NCBI GenBank assembly: GCA_965660935.1
Contig: CBFIBR010000009.1
Span: 1 to 62,165, forward strand
Source of the DNA: UBA1172 sp002457135
GTDB lineage: Bacteria; Pseudomonadota; Alphaproteobacteria; Puniceispirillales; UBA1172
DNA: 62,165 nt
Direction of reading: 5' to 3'
The notes beneath the pieces are model-generated. The model saw only the letters and a program-made list of their open reading frames with translations, was not told where the DNA came from and ran no database searches. The translations under genes and the position numbers were made by a program. This document shows, piece by piece, positions 43,234 through 52,511 of the stretch (position 1 is its first letter; each line of letters starts with the position of its first letter).

Positions 43234-44088
43234 TCACCCGTTCTTGATGACGCTGTCAAGGGCAATCATCTGTTCCAGCATGCCCCGCATCTGATCAAGG
43301 GGAACCATATTGGGTCCATCGGAGGGCGCTTTTTCAGGGTCCTGATGGGTTTCAACGAAAAGCCCGGCAACACCGACAGCAACCGCCGCCCGCGCCAGAA
43401 CAGGAACAAACTCACGCTGGCCACCCGAGGTGCCGCCAAGCCCGCCCGGCTGCTGAACCGAATGCGTGGCATCATAGATCACGGGATAACCCGAGGCCGC
43501 CAGTTGTGGCAGGGACCGCATATCCGACACCAGCGTGTTGTAGCCAAAACTGGTCCCCCGCTCAGTCAGCATGATCCGGTCGCTGCCAGCGGAGACTACC
43601 TTCTGGACCACATGCTGCATATCCCAGGGGGCGAGAAACTGGGCTTTCTTGACATTGACGACAGCATCGGTTTTCGCCGCCGCTACCAAGAGATCAGTCT
43701 GCCGGCACAGGAACGCCGGTATCTGGAGAACATCAACTACACTGGCGGCATCGGCGCATTGTTCAGGCAGGTGAACATCGGTCAGGACCGGCACCTTGAG
43801 GCCGGATTTCACCGCCTCAAGCACTTTCAGCCCGGCATCGAGGCCTGGCCCCCTGAATGAGGACAGCGACGTGCGGTTGGCCTTATCGAAGGACGATTTG
43901 TAAACGAACCCTATCCCAAGGGCTGAGGTAATTTCCTGGAGCGCACCCGCCATATCAAGGGCGTGATCCGTGCTTTCAATGGCGCAAGGTCCGGCTATCA
44001 GCATCAGGGGCAGGGTGTTGCTGCATTCAACTGTACTGCCCGTATCTCCGCCGATGGTATTTCCGCCAATGGTGATGGTGTTCTGCAT
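43234..44088 (-). CDS. kdsA: 2-dehydro-3-deoxyphosphooctonate aldolase (KDO8P synthase)
   Basis: The enzyme joins phosphoenolpyruvate and arabinose 5-phosphate to make KDO 8-phosphate for lipopolysaccharide. The 284 residues include LIAGPCAIES, KSSFDKANRTS, LTDVHLPEQ, NVKKAQFLAPWDM and DATHSVQQPGG. C35 in AGPCAIES marks the metal-dependent class; the metal-free class has asparagine there. The first 26 residues (GGNTIGGDTG and so on) are an extra variable stretch. It lies three bases after pyrG. Confidence 0.96.
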   Translation of the reverse strand: MQNTITIGGNTIGGDTGSTVECSNTLPLMLIAGPCAIESTDHALDMAGALQEITSALGIGFVYKSSFDKANRTSLSSFRGPGLDAGLKVLEAVKSGLKVPVLTDVHLPEQCADAASVVDVLQIPAFLCRQTDLLVAAAKTDAVVNVKKAQFLAPWDMQHVVQKVVSAGSDRIMLTERGTSFGYNTLVSDMRSLPQLAASGYPVIYDATHSVQQPGGLGGTSGGQREFVPVLARAAVAVGVAGLFVETHQDPEKAPSDGPNMVPLDQMRGMLEQMIALDSVIKNG

Positions 44089-44091
44089 CGG

Positions 44092-45720
44092 TCAGACCAG
44101 CCTGGAACGGTCGCGTGCCGCATGGACAAACCCGCTGAACAACGGATGCGGGTCAAACGGCTTGGATTTCAGTTCAGGGTGAAACTGGACACCAATGAAA
44201 AACGGATGATCCTTGAGCTCAACGATTTCTGGCAGACTGCCATCAGGGGAAAGCCCGCTGAAATGCAGCCCGTGCTGTTCCAGCGCATCACGGTAATTGA
44301 TGTTGACCTCATAGCGGTGGCGATGGCGTTCACCGATTATCGGCTGATCATAGAGCTGGCCGGCCAGTGAGCCTTCGGCCAGCACGCAATCGTAGGAACC
44401 AAGGCGCATGGTACCGCCCAGATCACCGTTTTTGCTGCGCTGCTGAATTTCGTTGCCTTTGGTCCATTCGGTCATGATCCCCACCAGCGGGTCTTTAGCC
44501 GGGCCAAACTCGGTTGAGCTGGCCTCACTGATCCCGGCGAGGTTCCTTGCGGCTTCGATTACCGCCATCTGCATCCCGAAACAGATGCCGAGGAACGGCA
44601 GTTTCTTTTCCCTGGCAATCCGGATCGCCCTGATCTTGCCCTCGGAACCGCGCTGGCCGAAACCGCCCGGCACCAGAATGGCATCAGCGTGTTCCAGCAA
44701 CAGGCCGGGGTTGCTTGCCTCTTCCAGCTTTTCGCTATCGACCCAGTCCAGGTTGACCTTGACCCGGTTGGCGATACCGCCATGCACCAGGGCTTCGGCC
44801 AGGGATTTATAGCTGTCGAGCAGGCTGGTGTATTTCCCCACCACCGCGATTGTAACCTCGCCTTCGGGGTTTTTGATGATGCTGGTGATCTCATTCCAGG
44901 TGGTCAGATCAGGCGCATTCAGCGGCAGATCAAAATAGCGGCAGATTTCCATGTCCAGCCCTTCACGATGATAGGCCATGGGGACATGGTAGATAGTCTC
45001 GGCATCCCGTGCATTGATCACCGCCTCAGGACGGACGTTACAGAAGAGGCCGATTTTCTCCCTCTGCTCACTCGGGATATCCAGCGGGGTGCGGCACAGC
45101 AGGATATCAGGCTGGATACCAACCGATTGCAGCTCTTTCACCGAATGCTGGGTCGGCTTTGTCTTGAGCTCACCCGCAACCGATATATAGGGCAGCAGCG
45201 TCACATGCATATAACAGGTCTTGTTGCGGCCAAGATCATTGCCGAGCTGGCGAATAGCCTCAAGGAAGGGGAGCGATTCTATATCACCCACCGTGCCGCC
45301 GATTTCACACAAGACGAAATCTTCATCCGTCAGATCGGAAACCACGAATTCCTTGATGGCGTTGGTGACATGCGGGATGACCTGAATGGTTGCGCCGAGA
45401 TAATCACCCCGGCGTTCCCGCGCCAGCACATCAGAATAAATCCGGCCGGTTGTCACGTTATCCGTCTTGCGGGCATGAACGCCGGTAAAACGTTCATAAT
45501 GGCCGAGGTCGAGATCGGTTTCAGCGCCGTCATCGGTCACGAAAACCTCACCATGCTGGGTCGGTGACATGGTGCCGGGATCAACGTTCAGGTAGGGGTC
45601 AAGTTTGCGCAGCCGAACCTTATAGCCGCGCGCTTGCAGGAGCGCACCCAGAGCGGCGGATGCAAGTCCTTTTCCGAGAGAGGAAACCACACCACCAGTG
45701 ATAAATATAAAACGAGGCAT
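44092..45720 (-). CDS. pyrG: CTP synthase
   Basis: The 542-residue enzyme makes CTP from UTP, ATP and glutamine. The synthase domain opens FIFITGGVVSSLGKGLASA and includes LRKLDPYLNVDPGTMSP; the glutaminase domain has the nucleophile cysteine in LGICFGMQMAV and the late histidine in GVQFHPELKSKP. Full length and intact. It lies 55 bases downstream of secG in the tpiA-secG-pyrG-kdsA-eno run. Confidence 0.98.
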   Translation of the reverse strand: MPRFIFITGGVVSSLGKGLASAALGALLQARGYKVRLRKLDPYLNVDPGTMSPTQHGEVFVTDDGAETDLDLGHYERFTGVHARKTDNVTTGRIYSDVLARERRGDYLGATIQVIPHVTNAIKEFVVSDLTDEDFVLCEIGGTVGDIESLPFLEAIRQLGNDLGRNKTCYMHVTLLPYISVAGELKTKPTQHSVKELQSVGIQPDILLCRTPLDIPSEQREKIGLFCNVRPEAVINARDAETIYHVPMAYHREGLDMEICRYFDLPLNAPDLTTWNEITSIIKNPEGEVTIAVVGKYTSLLDSYKSLAEALVHGGIANRVKVNLDWVDSEKLEEASNPGLLLEHADAILVPGGFGQRGSEGKIRAIRIAREKKLPFLGICFGMQMAVIEAARNLAGISEASSTEFGPAKDPLVGIMTEWTKGNEIQQRSKNGDLGGTMRLGSYDCVLAEGSLAGQLYDQPIIGERHRHRYEVNINYRDALEQHGLHFSGLSPDGSLPEIVELKDHPFFIGVQFHPELKSKPFDPHPLFSGFVHAARDRSRLV

Positions 45721-45775
45721 GGGTATTCTCTATACCAGACGAACCGCCCTGAGGGGAACGAAAAATAGCTTAATT

Positions 45776-46096
45776 TTACTGATCGGCCGGAACGCTTGGA
45801 ACTGCGGGGATAACGGGGGCGTTCTGGGCATCATTCACGACTTCATCAAGCACCGATGGCGCGTTGGTGTTGTTGCTGGCAAGAATCGCAAGAATGATCG
45901 AGGTGGTGAAAAAAGCCGCCGCCAGCACCGTGGTGATCCGGGTCAGCACGTTGGCGGTACCGCGAGCGGTCATGAAACCGCCGCCCTGACCGCCACCGCC
46001 AATACCGAGACCGCCACCTTCACTGCGTTGCAGCAGGACAACCGCCACCAGGGCAACGGCAATCATGATGTGAATGGTCAGAACGATGGTGGTCAT
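45776..46096 (-). CDS. secG: Preprotein translocase subunit SecG
   Basis: This 106-residue protein has two membrane helices (TIVLTIHIMIAVALVAVVLL and ITTVLAAAFFTTSIILAIL) around the glycine-rich loop QRSEGGGLGIGGGGQGGGF typical of SecG. It assists the SecYE channel. The C-terminal 35 residues are proline-, valine- and asparagine-rich, as often seen in alphaproteobacterial SecG. It lies between tpiA and pyrG. Confidence 0.93.
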   Translation of the reverse strand: MTTIVLTIHIMIAVALVAVVLLQRSEGGGLGIGGGGQGGGFMTARGTANVLTRITTVLAAAFFTTSIILAILASNNTNAPSVLDEVVNDAQNAPVIPAVPSVPADQ

Positions 46097-46151
46097 GCGT
46101 TTTCTCCGTCAATAGCGGGGTTTATAGCCAATGCAGCCAGACCTTACCAGT

Positions 46152-46170
46152 AAAAAATAGGCCTCTGGCC
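46152..46170 (-). terminator. Weak hairpin with T-run after tpiA
   Basis: On the minus strand GGCC-AGA-GGCC is followed by TA and six T. The stem is only four pairs and the loop three bases, so termination would be partial at best. It lies between tpiA and secG. Confidence 0.3.
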
Positions 46171-46192
46171 ATAATGCCGATCCCCCCTGCCC

Positions 46193-46948
46193 TCAGGCGC
46201 GGGACCGGGCAGACCGGATAATGGACAGGAACTGATCAGCATCAAGGCTGGCCCCGCCAACGAGGGCCCCGTCAACATGCTGCTGATCGAAAATATCCCC
46301 GGCGTTACCCGGTTTGACCGAACCGCCATAGAGAATGGGGACACTGGCATGATCAGCATTGATGGAGGTCAGAACAGACCTGACATGACCATGCATTTGA
46401 GCGATATCACCGGCCCCTGCCGTTTTGCCCGTGCCGATAGCCCAGATCGGCTCATAGGCAATCGCGAAACACGCGCCGGGTTCTACCCCGGTCAGGCTGT
46501 CACGCAGTTGATGTTCCACCACATCCCCGGCCCGGCCGGATTGACGGTCATCGAGCGACTCCCCCACACAGATCATCGGCGCCAGATCATGGGCAATGGC
46601 CTGAACAGCCTTGGCGGCCACCATCGCGCTCGTCTCACCGTGATCAGCGCGGCGTTCGGAATGGCCGAGCAGCACCCAGGTGCATCCCGCCTCTCTCAGC
46701 ATGGGGGCCGCGATATCACCGGTATGCGGGCCTGAGACGGCGGCGTGGCTATCCTGCCCGCCAAGGGCAATGCCTTCCCCGCCATTCCCGTTACCGGAGG
46801 CAAGATGATCACGCACCGTGTCGATCAGGATTGACGGGGGGAAAAGGATGATGCCGAGGTTATCCGATGCAGCCGGAATGACAGCCGTGGTCAGTGCCAC
46901 GGCCTCCTGCCTCGTCAAATTCATCTTCCAGTTTCCGGCGATGATCAT
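46193..46948 (-). CDS. tpiA: Triosephosphate isomerase
   Basis: The 251-residue glycolytic enzyme interconverts the two triose phosphates. Active-site elements are IIAGNWKMN (lysine), LLGHSERRADHGE (histidine), AYEPIWAIGTGKTA (glutamate) and ILYGGSVKPGNAG. The frame is open about 43 codons further upstream, but ATG at 46948 begins the conserved start. The ribosome-binding site is weak. It is the first gene of the minus-strand tpiA-secG-pyrG-kdsA-eno run and is divergent from ppiD. Confidence 0.96.
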   Translation of the reverse strand: MIIAGNWKMNLTRQEAVALTTAVIPAASDNLGIILFPPSILIDTVRDHLASGNGNGGEGIALGGQDSHAAVSGPHTGDIAAPMLREAGCTWVLLGHSERRADHGETSAMVAAKAVQAIAHDLAPMICVGESLDDRQSGRAGDVVEHQLRDSLTGVEPGACFAIAYEPIWAIGTGKTAGAGDIAQMHGHVRSVLTSINADHASVPILYGGSVKPGNAGDIFDQQHVDGALVGGASLDADQFLSIIRSARSRA

Positions 46949-47166
46949 GCTTGCGAACCTGTTTCCGAACCCGTTGCTAGGTATGGTTGTTTTGAAGACA
47001 TACCAAATCAGGGCGAGCATTGCCAAACAGTATTGCATTCTGGTGCCGTTACCGGGCTGGATACATCGCGGTTTCATGCCCCTTCCCGCGTGACTTGCAT
47101 TAATGTCCGTGCTAGGAAATATTGCTTTATAGCCAATACTGAACTGACTTGTGGAATTGAGAAATC

Positions 47167-49038
47167 ATGCTGAGATCACTGAGGGATGGGGCCAAATCAA
47201 CCCCGATGCGGATTTTCCTGGTCGCACTCGCTGTCGGCTTTGCGCTCTGGGGTATTGACGATGTGTTCCGGGCGGTTGGCTCCAACGACAAGGCCGTGCA
47301 GGTTGGCAAGGTCAATGTCACAGCGCTTGAGGCTGCACAGGAATTTGACCGGACCCGTCGCCGCTACCTGCCGTCATCGAGCAGCAGTGAAGCGGTTGCG
47401 GCTGGCCTCCTGAACAGCGTCATGACCGGGCTGGTGCAGCAGTCTCTGTTCATCGCCGAGGCCGAACGAATGGACCTCACCGTTACCCGCCGGATGGAAA
47501 AACAGACCATCGCCAATGAACCCGCATTCCGGGATGATGCCGGGCGGTTCAGCACTATCCGTTTCAATGATGCCCTCGCCCGGACCGGGCTGAACGAAGA
47601 AAGCTATCTTGAGTTCATGGGCAGGCTATTGATGCGCCGCCAGATCATGGATGCGATCAATGGCGGGCTCGATTATCCTGAGGCAACAGCCATGGCAATA
47701 GCTAGCTGGAGACTGGAAAAGCGCATCATCAATCATGCCTCGATCAAGGTTGATCAGGATGCTGTCCCCACCCCCGATGATGCCGCGGTGCGTGCATGGT
47801 ACAGTGAGAACAGCACCACGTTTGACAGCCCCGACCTCCGCTTCGTGACTTATGTTCTGGCGGAACCCGATGCCTTTCTTGATCAGGTTGAAATCAGTGA
47901 TGATGATGTTGCCGCTGCCTATGATGCGCGGGTTGACCTCTACCAGACACCCGAAAGCCGGACCATCAGCCAGATGATTTTCCCCGATGCCGATACCGCT
48001 GCCGAGGCGATCAGCAGGCTCAATGCCGGTGAGGATTTCGCCGCTGTTGCCATGGATATGCTGGGGCTGACAGGGGATGATACCCTGCTCGGTGATCTGT
48101 CGCGTGACGACCTGACCGATGATCTGGCCAATGCAGCCTTTGGGCTTGCGGCTGAAGGCATTGCCGGTCCGGTTCAAACCCCGCTCGGCCATCATGTCCT
48201 CAGCATTGTCGGCATTATCCCGGCCAATGTCATCCCGCTTGAGGATGCCCGGAAAGGCCTGACCGATGATCTGAGGCGTGAGGGGGCAACCGATCTGGTC
48301 TATGAGCGCATCAATGATATTGAGGATGCCCTGGCCAGTGGCCAGACGATTGAAGAGGCCGCCCGCAACACCGGGGCCAGGCTGGTCACCATCAACGGAA
48401 TGGATCGCAACGGTCTTGACCGTGATGGCAACGCTATTGAAGGCATCGCCACTGATACCGATTTCCGTGAAATCGTCTGGACCGCGCCCATCGGTGAGGC
48501 TGGCATGGTTGAGGAAATTGATACTGACAGTTTCATCATCGCCCGTGTTGACCGTGAAGAGACGGCCACACCGCGTGAGCTGGCTGAGGTGGAAAGCCGT
48601 GTCATTGATGCCATGAAACGGGAACAGGCGATCACGAACGCAAGGGAAATCGCCGCTGAAATCGCCGGGGCTTCGGACCCGGTTGCAACAGCATCGAAAA
48701 ACGGCATTTCCTTTTCCGAGGATATTTCAATGCGCCGTGATGGTGTCGGTCTGGATCATCAGGCCGCCCGCCTGATTGCCAATGAGGCGTTCAATCTGGA
48801 GAGCGGCAACACCGGCTATATCGAAACCGGCGAGGAAGCGATTGTCGTCACCACCAAGGCGATTACCGATGCTGATGCCGATGCAGTGAAAAACGAAGGC
48901 AATCTGTTCCGGCAAAGGCTGGCGGGTGAGATGACACAATCCACCGAAATCGCCATGCTGCAAAACCTTGAGAAACGCTTTGATATCAACGTTAACCCGG
49001 CCGTTGTTCAACAACTCCTTTTCGGGGCCGGCAATTGA
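47167..49038 (+). CDS. ppiD: Peptidyl-prolyl isomerase PpiD (SurA-N/parvulin type)
   Basis: This 623-residue periplasmic folding factor is anchored by an N-terminal helix (RIFLVALAVGFALWGIDDVF). A SurA-like chaperone domain spans about 35-170; a parvulin domain around 255-360 includes SRTISQMIFPDADTA and GLAAEGIAGPVQTPLGHHVLSI. It helps outer-membrane and periplasmic proteins fold near the Sec exit. The place between tpiA and trpE is the common alphaproteobacterial one. The stop overlaps the trpE start (TGATG). Confidence 0.92.
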   Translation: MLRSLRDGAKSTPMRIFLVALAVGFALWGIDDVFRAVGSNDKAVQVGKVNVTALEAAQEFDRTRRRYLPSSSSSEAVAAGLLNSVMTGLVQQSLFIAEAERMDLTVTRRMEKQTIANEPAFRDDAGRFSTIRFNDALARTGLNEESYLEFMGRLLMRRQIMDAINGGLDYPEATAMAIASWRLEKRIINHASIKVDQDAVPTPDDAAVRAWYSENSTTFDSPDLRFVTYVLAEPDAFLDQVEISDDDVAAAYDARVDLYQTPESRTISQMIFPDADTAAEAISRLNAGEDFAAVAMDMLGLTGDDTLLGDLSRDDLTDDLANAAFGLAAEGIAGPVQTPLGHHVLSIVGIIPANVIPLEDARKGLTDDLRREGATDLVYERINDIEDALASGQTIEEAARNTGARLVTINGMDRNGLDRDGNAIEGIATDTDFREIVWTAPIGEAGMVEEIDTDSFIIARVDREETATPRELAEVESRVIDAMKREQAITNAREIAAEIAGASDPVATASKNGISFSEDISMRRDGVGLDHQAARLIANEAFNLESGNTGYIETGEEAIVVTTKAITDADADAVKNEGNLFRQRLAGEMTQSTEIAMLQNLEKRFDINVNPAVVQQLLFGAGN

Positions 49039-50543
49039 TGCAGCTCACCCCGTCCCAGGATCAGATTGGCGCTGAGCTATCCTCATCCGAAAGGGGTATT
49101 CTGCTCTACACCCGGCTTGTGGCTGATCTTGAAACGCCTGTTTCGGCGATGATCAAGCTGGGGTCGGACCGCCCCTATTCCTGCCTGCTTGAAAGCGTTG
49201 AAGGCGGCAATGTGCGGGGCCGGTTTTCGGTAATTGCGCTCGATCCTGACCTGCTCTGGACCGCTGATGACAGGGAGGCGTGGACGACAACACCCGATGG
49301 CGTGAAAATGGGTGAGGCCAGTGACGATATTTTCGGCTCACTCAAGGATCTGATTGCCGACAGCCAGATTGATATTCCCGATGATCTGCCGCCAATGTGC
49401 GCCGGGTTGTTCGGCTATTTCGGCTATGAAATGGTCCACCAGATGGAAACGTTGCCCAACAGCAACCCTGATCTGCTGGATGCGCCAAACGCTATCCTGA
49501 TGCGGCCACAGATCGTCATCATCTTTGACCGCCTCAAGGATGAAATGATTGTCTGCACCCCGGTCCGAAAACAGCCTGACACCTCGGCTGAACAGCTCTG
49601 GCAGGAAGGCCATGACAGGCTGGAAAAAGCCGTGGCGGCACTCAACAACCCGATTGCGCATGAAAGCAGCACCGGAAGCACCGCCCCGATGCCTGAATTT
49701 ACCTCTAACATGTCGAAGGGTGATTTCCTCGGCATGGTCAAAAAGGCGGTGGAATACATCAAGGCCGGGGATATTTTTCAGGTTGTGCTATCCCAGCGGT
49801 TCACCATTCCCTTTACCCTGCCTGCCATCAATCTCTATCGTGCGTTGAGGCGGCTGAACCCCTCGCCTTTCCTGATCTATTTCAATTTTGGTCCCATGGC
49901 CCTTGTCGGCTCCAGCCCTGAAATCCTCGTCCGTCTGCGTGACAGCAAGGTGACCATCCGCCCCATCGCCGGAACCCGGCCAAGGGGAAGCACGCCGGAA
50001 GAGGATCAGGCCATGGCCGATGATCTGATCCGTGATGTCAAGGAACGCGCTGAACACCTGATGCTGCTCGACCTTGGCCGCAACGATACCGGCCGTGTTT
50101 CAAAGGCAGGATCGGTGAAGGTGGTGGAAAGTTTCACCATCGAACGCTACAGCCATGTGATGCATATCGCATCAGAGGTTGAGGGCCAGATCAGGGACGG
50201 GCTGGATTCAGTCGATGCGATCAAGGCAGGGTTCCCCGCCGGAACCGTATCAGGTGCGCCAAAGATCAGGGCAATGGAAATCATTGATGAGCTGGAACCC
50301 TGCCGGCGTGGTCCCTATGCCGGGGCGGCAGGCTATATTTCCGCTGATGGCGATATGGACACCTGCATCATCCTGCGAACCGCTATCCTGAAGGACGGCA
50401 TGATGCATGCCCAGGCGGGTGCCGGTGTGGTCTATGACAGTGTTCCTGATCTGGAATTCAAGGAAACCGAAAACAAGGCCATGGCCCTGATCCGCGCCGC
50501 CGCCGAGGCCATCAACCTTGATCGCCGGGGCCGCAACCAGTAA
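49038..50543 (+). CDS. trpE: Anthranilate synthase component I
   Basis: The 501-residue enzyme forms anthranilate from chorismate in tryptophan synthesis. The LLES feedback element appears as SCLLESVEGG near residue 50. The catalytic domain has IAGTRPRGSTPEED, MLLDLGRNDTGRVS, YSHVMHIASEVEG and FPAGTVSGAPKIRAMEIID. It is translationally coupled to ppiD. The usual downstream trpG, trpD and trpC are absent; an unrelated exported protein follows after 77 bases. Confidence 0.95.
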   Translation: MQLTPSQDQIGAELSSSERGILLYTRLVADLETPVSAMIKLGSDRPYSCLLESVEGGNVRGRFSVIALDPDLLWTADDREAWTTTPDGVKMGEASDDIFGSLKDLIADSQIDIPDDLPPMCAGLFGYFGYEMVHQMETLPNSNPDLLDAPNAILMRPQIVIIFDRLKDEMIVCTPVRKQPDTSAEQLWQEGHDRLEKAVAALNNPIAHESSTGSTAPMPEFTSNMSKGDFLGMVKKAVEYIKAGDIFQVVLSQRFTIPFTLPAINLYRALRRLNPSPFLIYFNFGPMALVGSSPEILVRLRDSKVTIRPIAGTRPRGSTPEEDQAMADDLIRDVKERAEHLMLLDLGRNDTGRVSKAGSVKVVESFTIERYSHVMHIASEVEGQIRDGLDSVDAIKAGFPAGTVSGAPKIRAMEIIDELEPCRRGPYAGAAGYISADGDMDTCIILRTAILKDGMMHAQAGAGVVYDSVPDLEFKETENKAMALIRAAAEAINLDRRGRNQ

Positions 50544-50620
50544 TCGGCTGATCCATAACACCCCAGAAATATTACATTAAGATAATGGAAACCATTCGTT
50601 GGATGGAATAAAGTATATTA

Positions 50621-51544
50621 ATGGCGTATCGGTTCGTTATATCAGTGGTTGCGTTGTTGATCGCCTGGCCAGCTCTCCCCCAGGACCAGTCGCTTGCCTT
50701 TGAGCAGCTCAATGAACAGAGCCTGATCATGGAGCAATCGGCGATTTGTTCAGCCTATGCCCGGGTCATGGAATATTCGGGCCTGCTGGATAAAAAGCAG
50801 GGGGAGCTGTGGCAGGAAAGGCGGTTTTTTGCGGGCGCTATCCTCCGCAAGAATATGGCTGTCACGACCGGCGAAGCACCCACCGATGAACGCATTGATG
50901 AGATTATCAGGCAGTATTCGGGCTGGATCATCGGGCTTTTCACCGCCAATACAACCAATCTGCCATCCGATGACACGCAGGAACGCGACAAGCTGGAAAG
51001 CTATATCACCAATTTCTGTGCCTCGCTGTTTGACAGTGCCGACAAGGCGATTTCAAGGGTCAGGCCTGACCTGTTTGCTGATGCTATCCAGCAGAAAAGC
51101 GGCGAGCGTATTGACGAGCTGGAGGATGAAAACCGGAAACTGAAGGATATGGTCGCCTCCCTCGAACAGATGCTGATTGAGGAAGCCCGCAGCAAGGAAT
51201 TGGCCGCCATCCCTGATCAACCCGCCGCCGCAGAAGAGGTTGCTGAGAAGGCTGAGGCGGCTGAGGATAATTCCGATATTACCGCCAACGCGCCGGGATT
51301 AACCCAAATCCAGCTCGCCGCCTATTCCGATGCAGAAAAGGCACAGCGTGGCCAGATGGTGCTGATCAACAAGATGCCGGATGATTACGGCGATGTTGAA
51401 CTGGAAATCATGAAAGTCACGCTGGCATCAGGCCGGGATGTGTACCGCGTTATCAGTGAGCCGATCAGGCTGGATGCCGCGCGGTCCATCTGCACGCATT
51501 TCTGGTCCATCCAGTATGGCTGTATCATCAAGCTGCATAATTAG
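50621..51544 (+). CDS. Exported coiled-coil protein of unknown function
   Basis: This 307-residue protein I cannot assign. A signal peptide (FVISVVALLIAWPALPQ) leads to a helical domain with two cysteines (SAICSAY near 43 and NFCASLF near 133), then a coiled coil (ERIDELEDENRKLKDMVASL near 165-190), an alanine/glutamate-rich linker and a small C-terminal domain (QRGQMVLINKMPDDYGDVEL, with two more cysteines near CTHF and YGC). The layout suggests a periplasmic structural or adaptor protein. It stands between trpE and an EamA permease. Confidence 0.7.
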   Translation: MAYRFVISVVALLIAWPALPQDQSLAFEQLNEQSLIMEQSAICSAYARVMEYSGLLDKKQGELWQERRFFAGAILRKNMAVTTGEAPTDERIDEIIRQYSGWIIGLFTANTTNLPSDDTQERDKLESYITNFCASLFDSADKAISRVRPDLFADAIQQKSGERIDELEDENRKLKDMVASLEQMLIEEARSKELAAIPDQPAAAEEVAEKAEAAEDNSDITANAPGLTQIQLAAYSDAEKAQRGQMVLINKMPDDYGDVELEIMKVTLASGRDVYRVISEPIRLDAARSICTHFWSIQYGCIIKLHN

Positions 51545-51605
51545 GATGACCCGGGGCTATTAACTCGGCTATCATAAAATCATTCCGACCTTGAAAGACC
51601 AAGTC

Positions 51606-52511
51606 ATGCTTGAAACCTGGGTGGTAGTGACCATCATTGCGGCTACGGCCCAGACCCTCCGCAGTGCATTTCAGAAAAAGATGAAGCCGGTGCTGGGCAA
51701 TTATGGCGCCAGCTATATCCGGTTTTCCTATGCTGTTCCCTTTGCCTGGCTCTGGGTTTTTGGCTATCAGGCCTATGCAGGGCTTGATCTGCCGGTGATG
51801 AACACAGCCTTCTGGGTATGGGTCAGTCTGGCCAGCCTGATGCAGGTGCTGTTCACTGTCCTGCTGCTGAAACTCTTTTCCCACCGCAGTTTCGCCGCTG
51901 GAACAGCCTTTTCCAAAACCGAGGTACTGCAAGCCGCGATTTATGAGGCTGCCCTCCTCGGCGTGATGACCAGTGTTTTGACCGGCAGTGCCATTGTGCT
52001 GGGGGCCGTGGCCGTGGTCATGCTGTCACTGGCCAAGGCCGACCTGAAGGAAAAGGGCATCAAGGCAACGCTGTTTTCAATGCAGACCCTGATCGGGCTG
52101 GCCAGCGGCAGTTGCCTTGGCCTTGCCACGGTATTCTTCAAGGCAGCGATTGTTGAGCTGGAGGGCGGTGATTTTCTGCTGTCAGCCGGGTTCACCGGCG
52201 GTATCGCTGTGCTGATCCAGACCATTGCCATGGGCGGCTGGATGCTGATGAAGGCACCGGGGGAATTAAAGGACAGTTTCATCCACTGGAAGGCCTCAAC
52301 ATGGGCGGGATTTTTCGGGGCGCTGGCAACCCTCGCCTGGTTCACCGCCTTTACACTCAATGCTGTTGCCCCGGTGCGGGCGGTCGGCCAGGTCGAATTG
52401 CTGATCACCATGGGTGTATCGGTGCTTTATTTCAGGGAAAAGATCACCCGGCTTGAGGGATTATCAATCCTGCTCCTGACCGTGTCGATTATCATGGTCC
52501 TCCTCGGATGA
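51606..52511 (+). CDS. EamA-like (drug/metabolite superfamily) permease
   Basis: This 301-residue inner-membrane protein has about ten helices. The end of the second half, APVRAVGQVELLITMGVSVLYF followed by REKITRLEGLSILLLTVSI, is typical of the DMT superfamily. The first half contains LRSAFQKKMKPVLGNYGASYIRF. The substrate is unknown. The start is taken as ATG at 51606 rather than the TTG five codons up. It overlaps the next membrane gene by four bases. Confidence 0.8.
   Translation: MLETWVVVTIIAATAQTLRSAFQKKMKPVLGNYGASYIRFSYAVPFAWLWVFGYQAYAGLDLPVMNTAFWVWVSLASLMQVLFTVLLLKLFSHRSFAAGTAFSKTEVLQAAIYEAALLGVMTSVLTGSAIVLGAVAVVMLSLAKADLKEKGIKATLFSMQTLIGLASGSCLGLATVFFKAAIVELEGGDFLLSAGFTGGIAVLIQTIAMGGWMLMKAPGELKDSFIHWKASTWAGFFGALATLAWFTAFTLNAVAPVRAVGQVELLITMGVSVLYFREKITRLEGLSILLLTVSIIMVLLG

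Noticed and set aside
46949..47077. Longer TpiA with 43 extra N-terminal residues
   Set aside because: The conserved enzyme starts at MIIAGNWKMN; the extra segment covers the divergent promoter region of ppiD.
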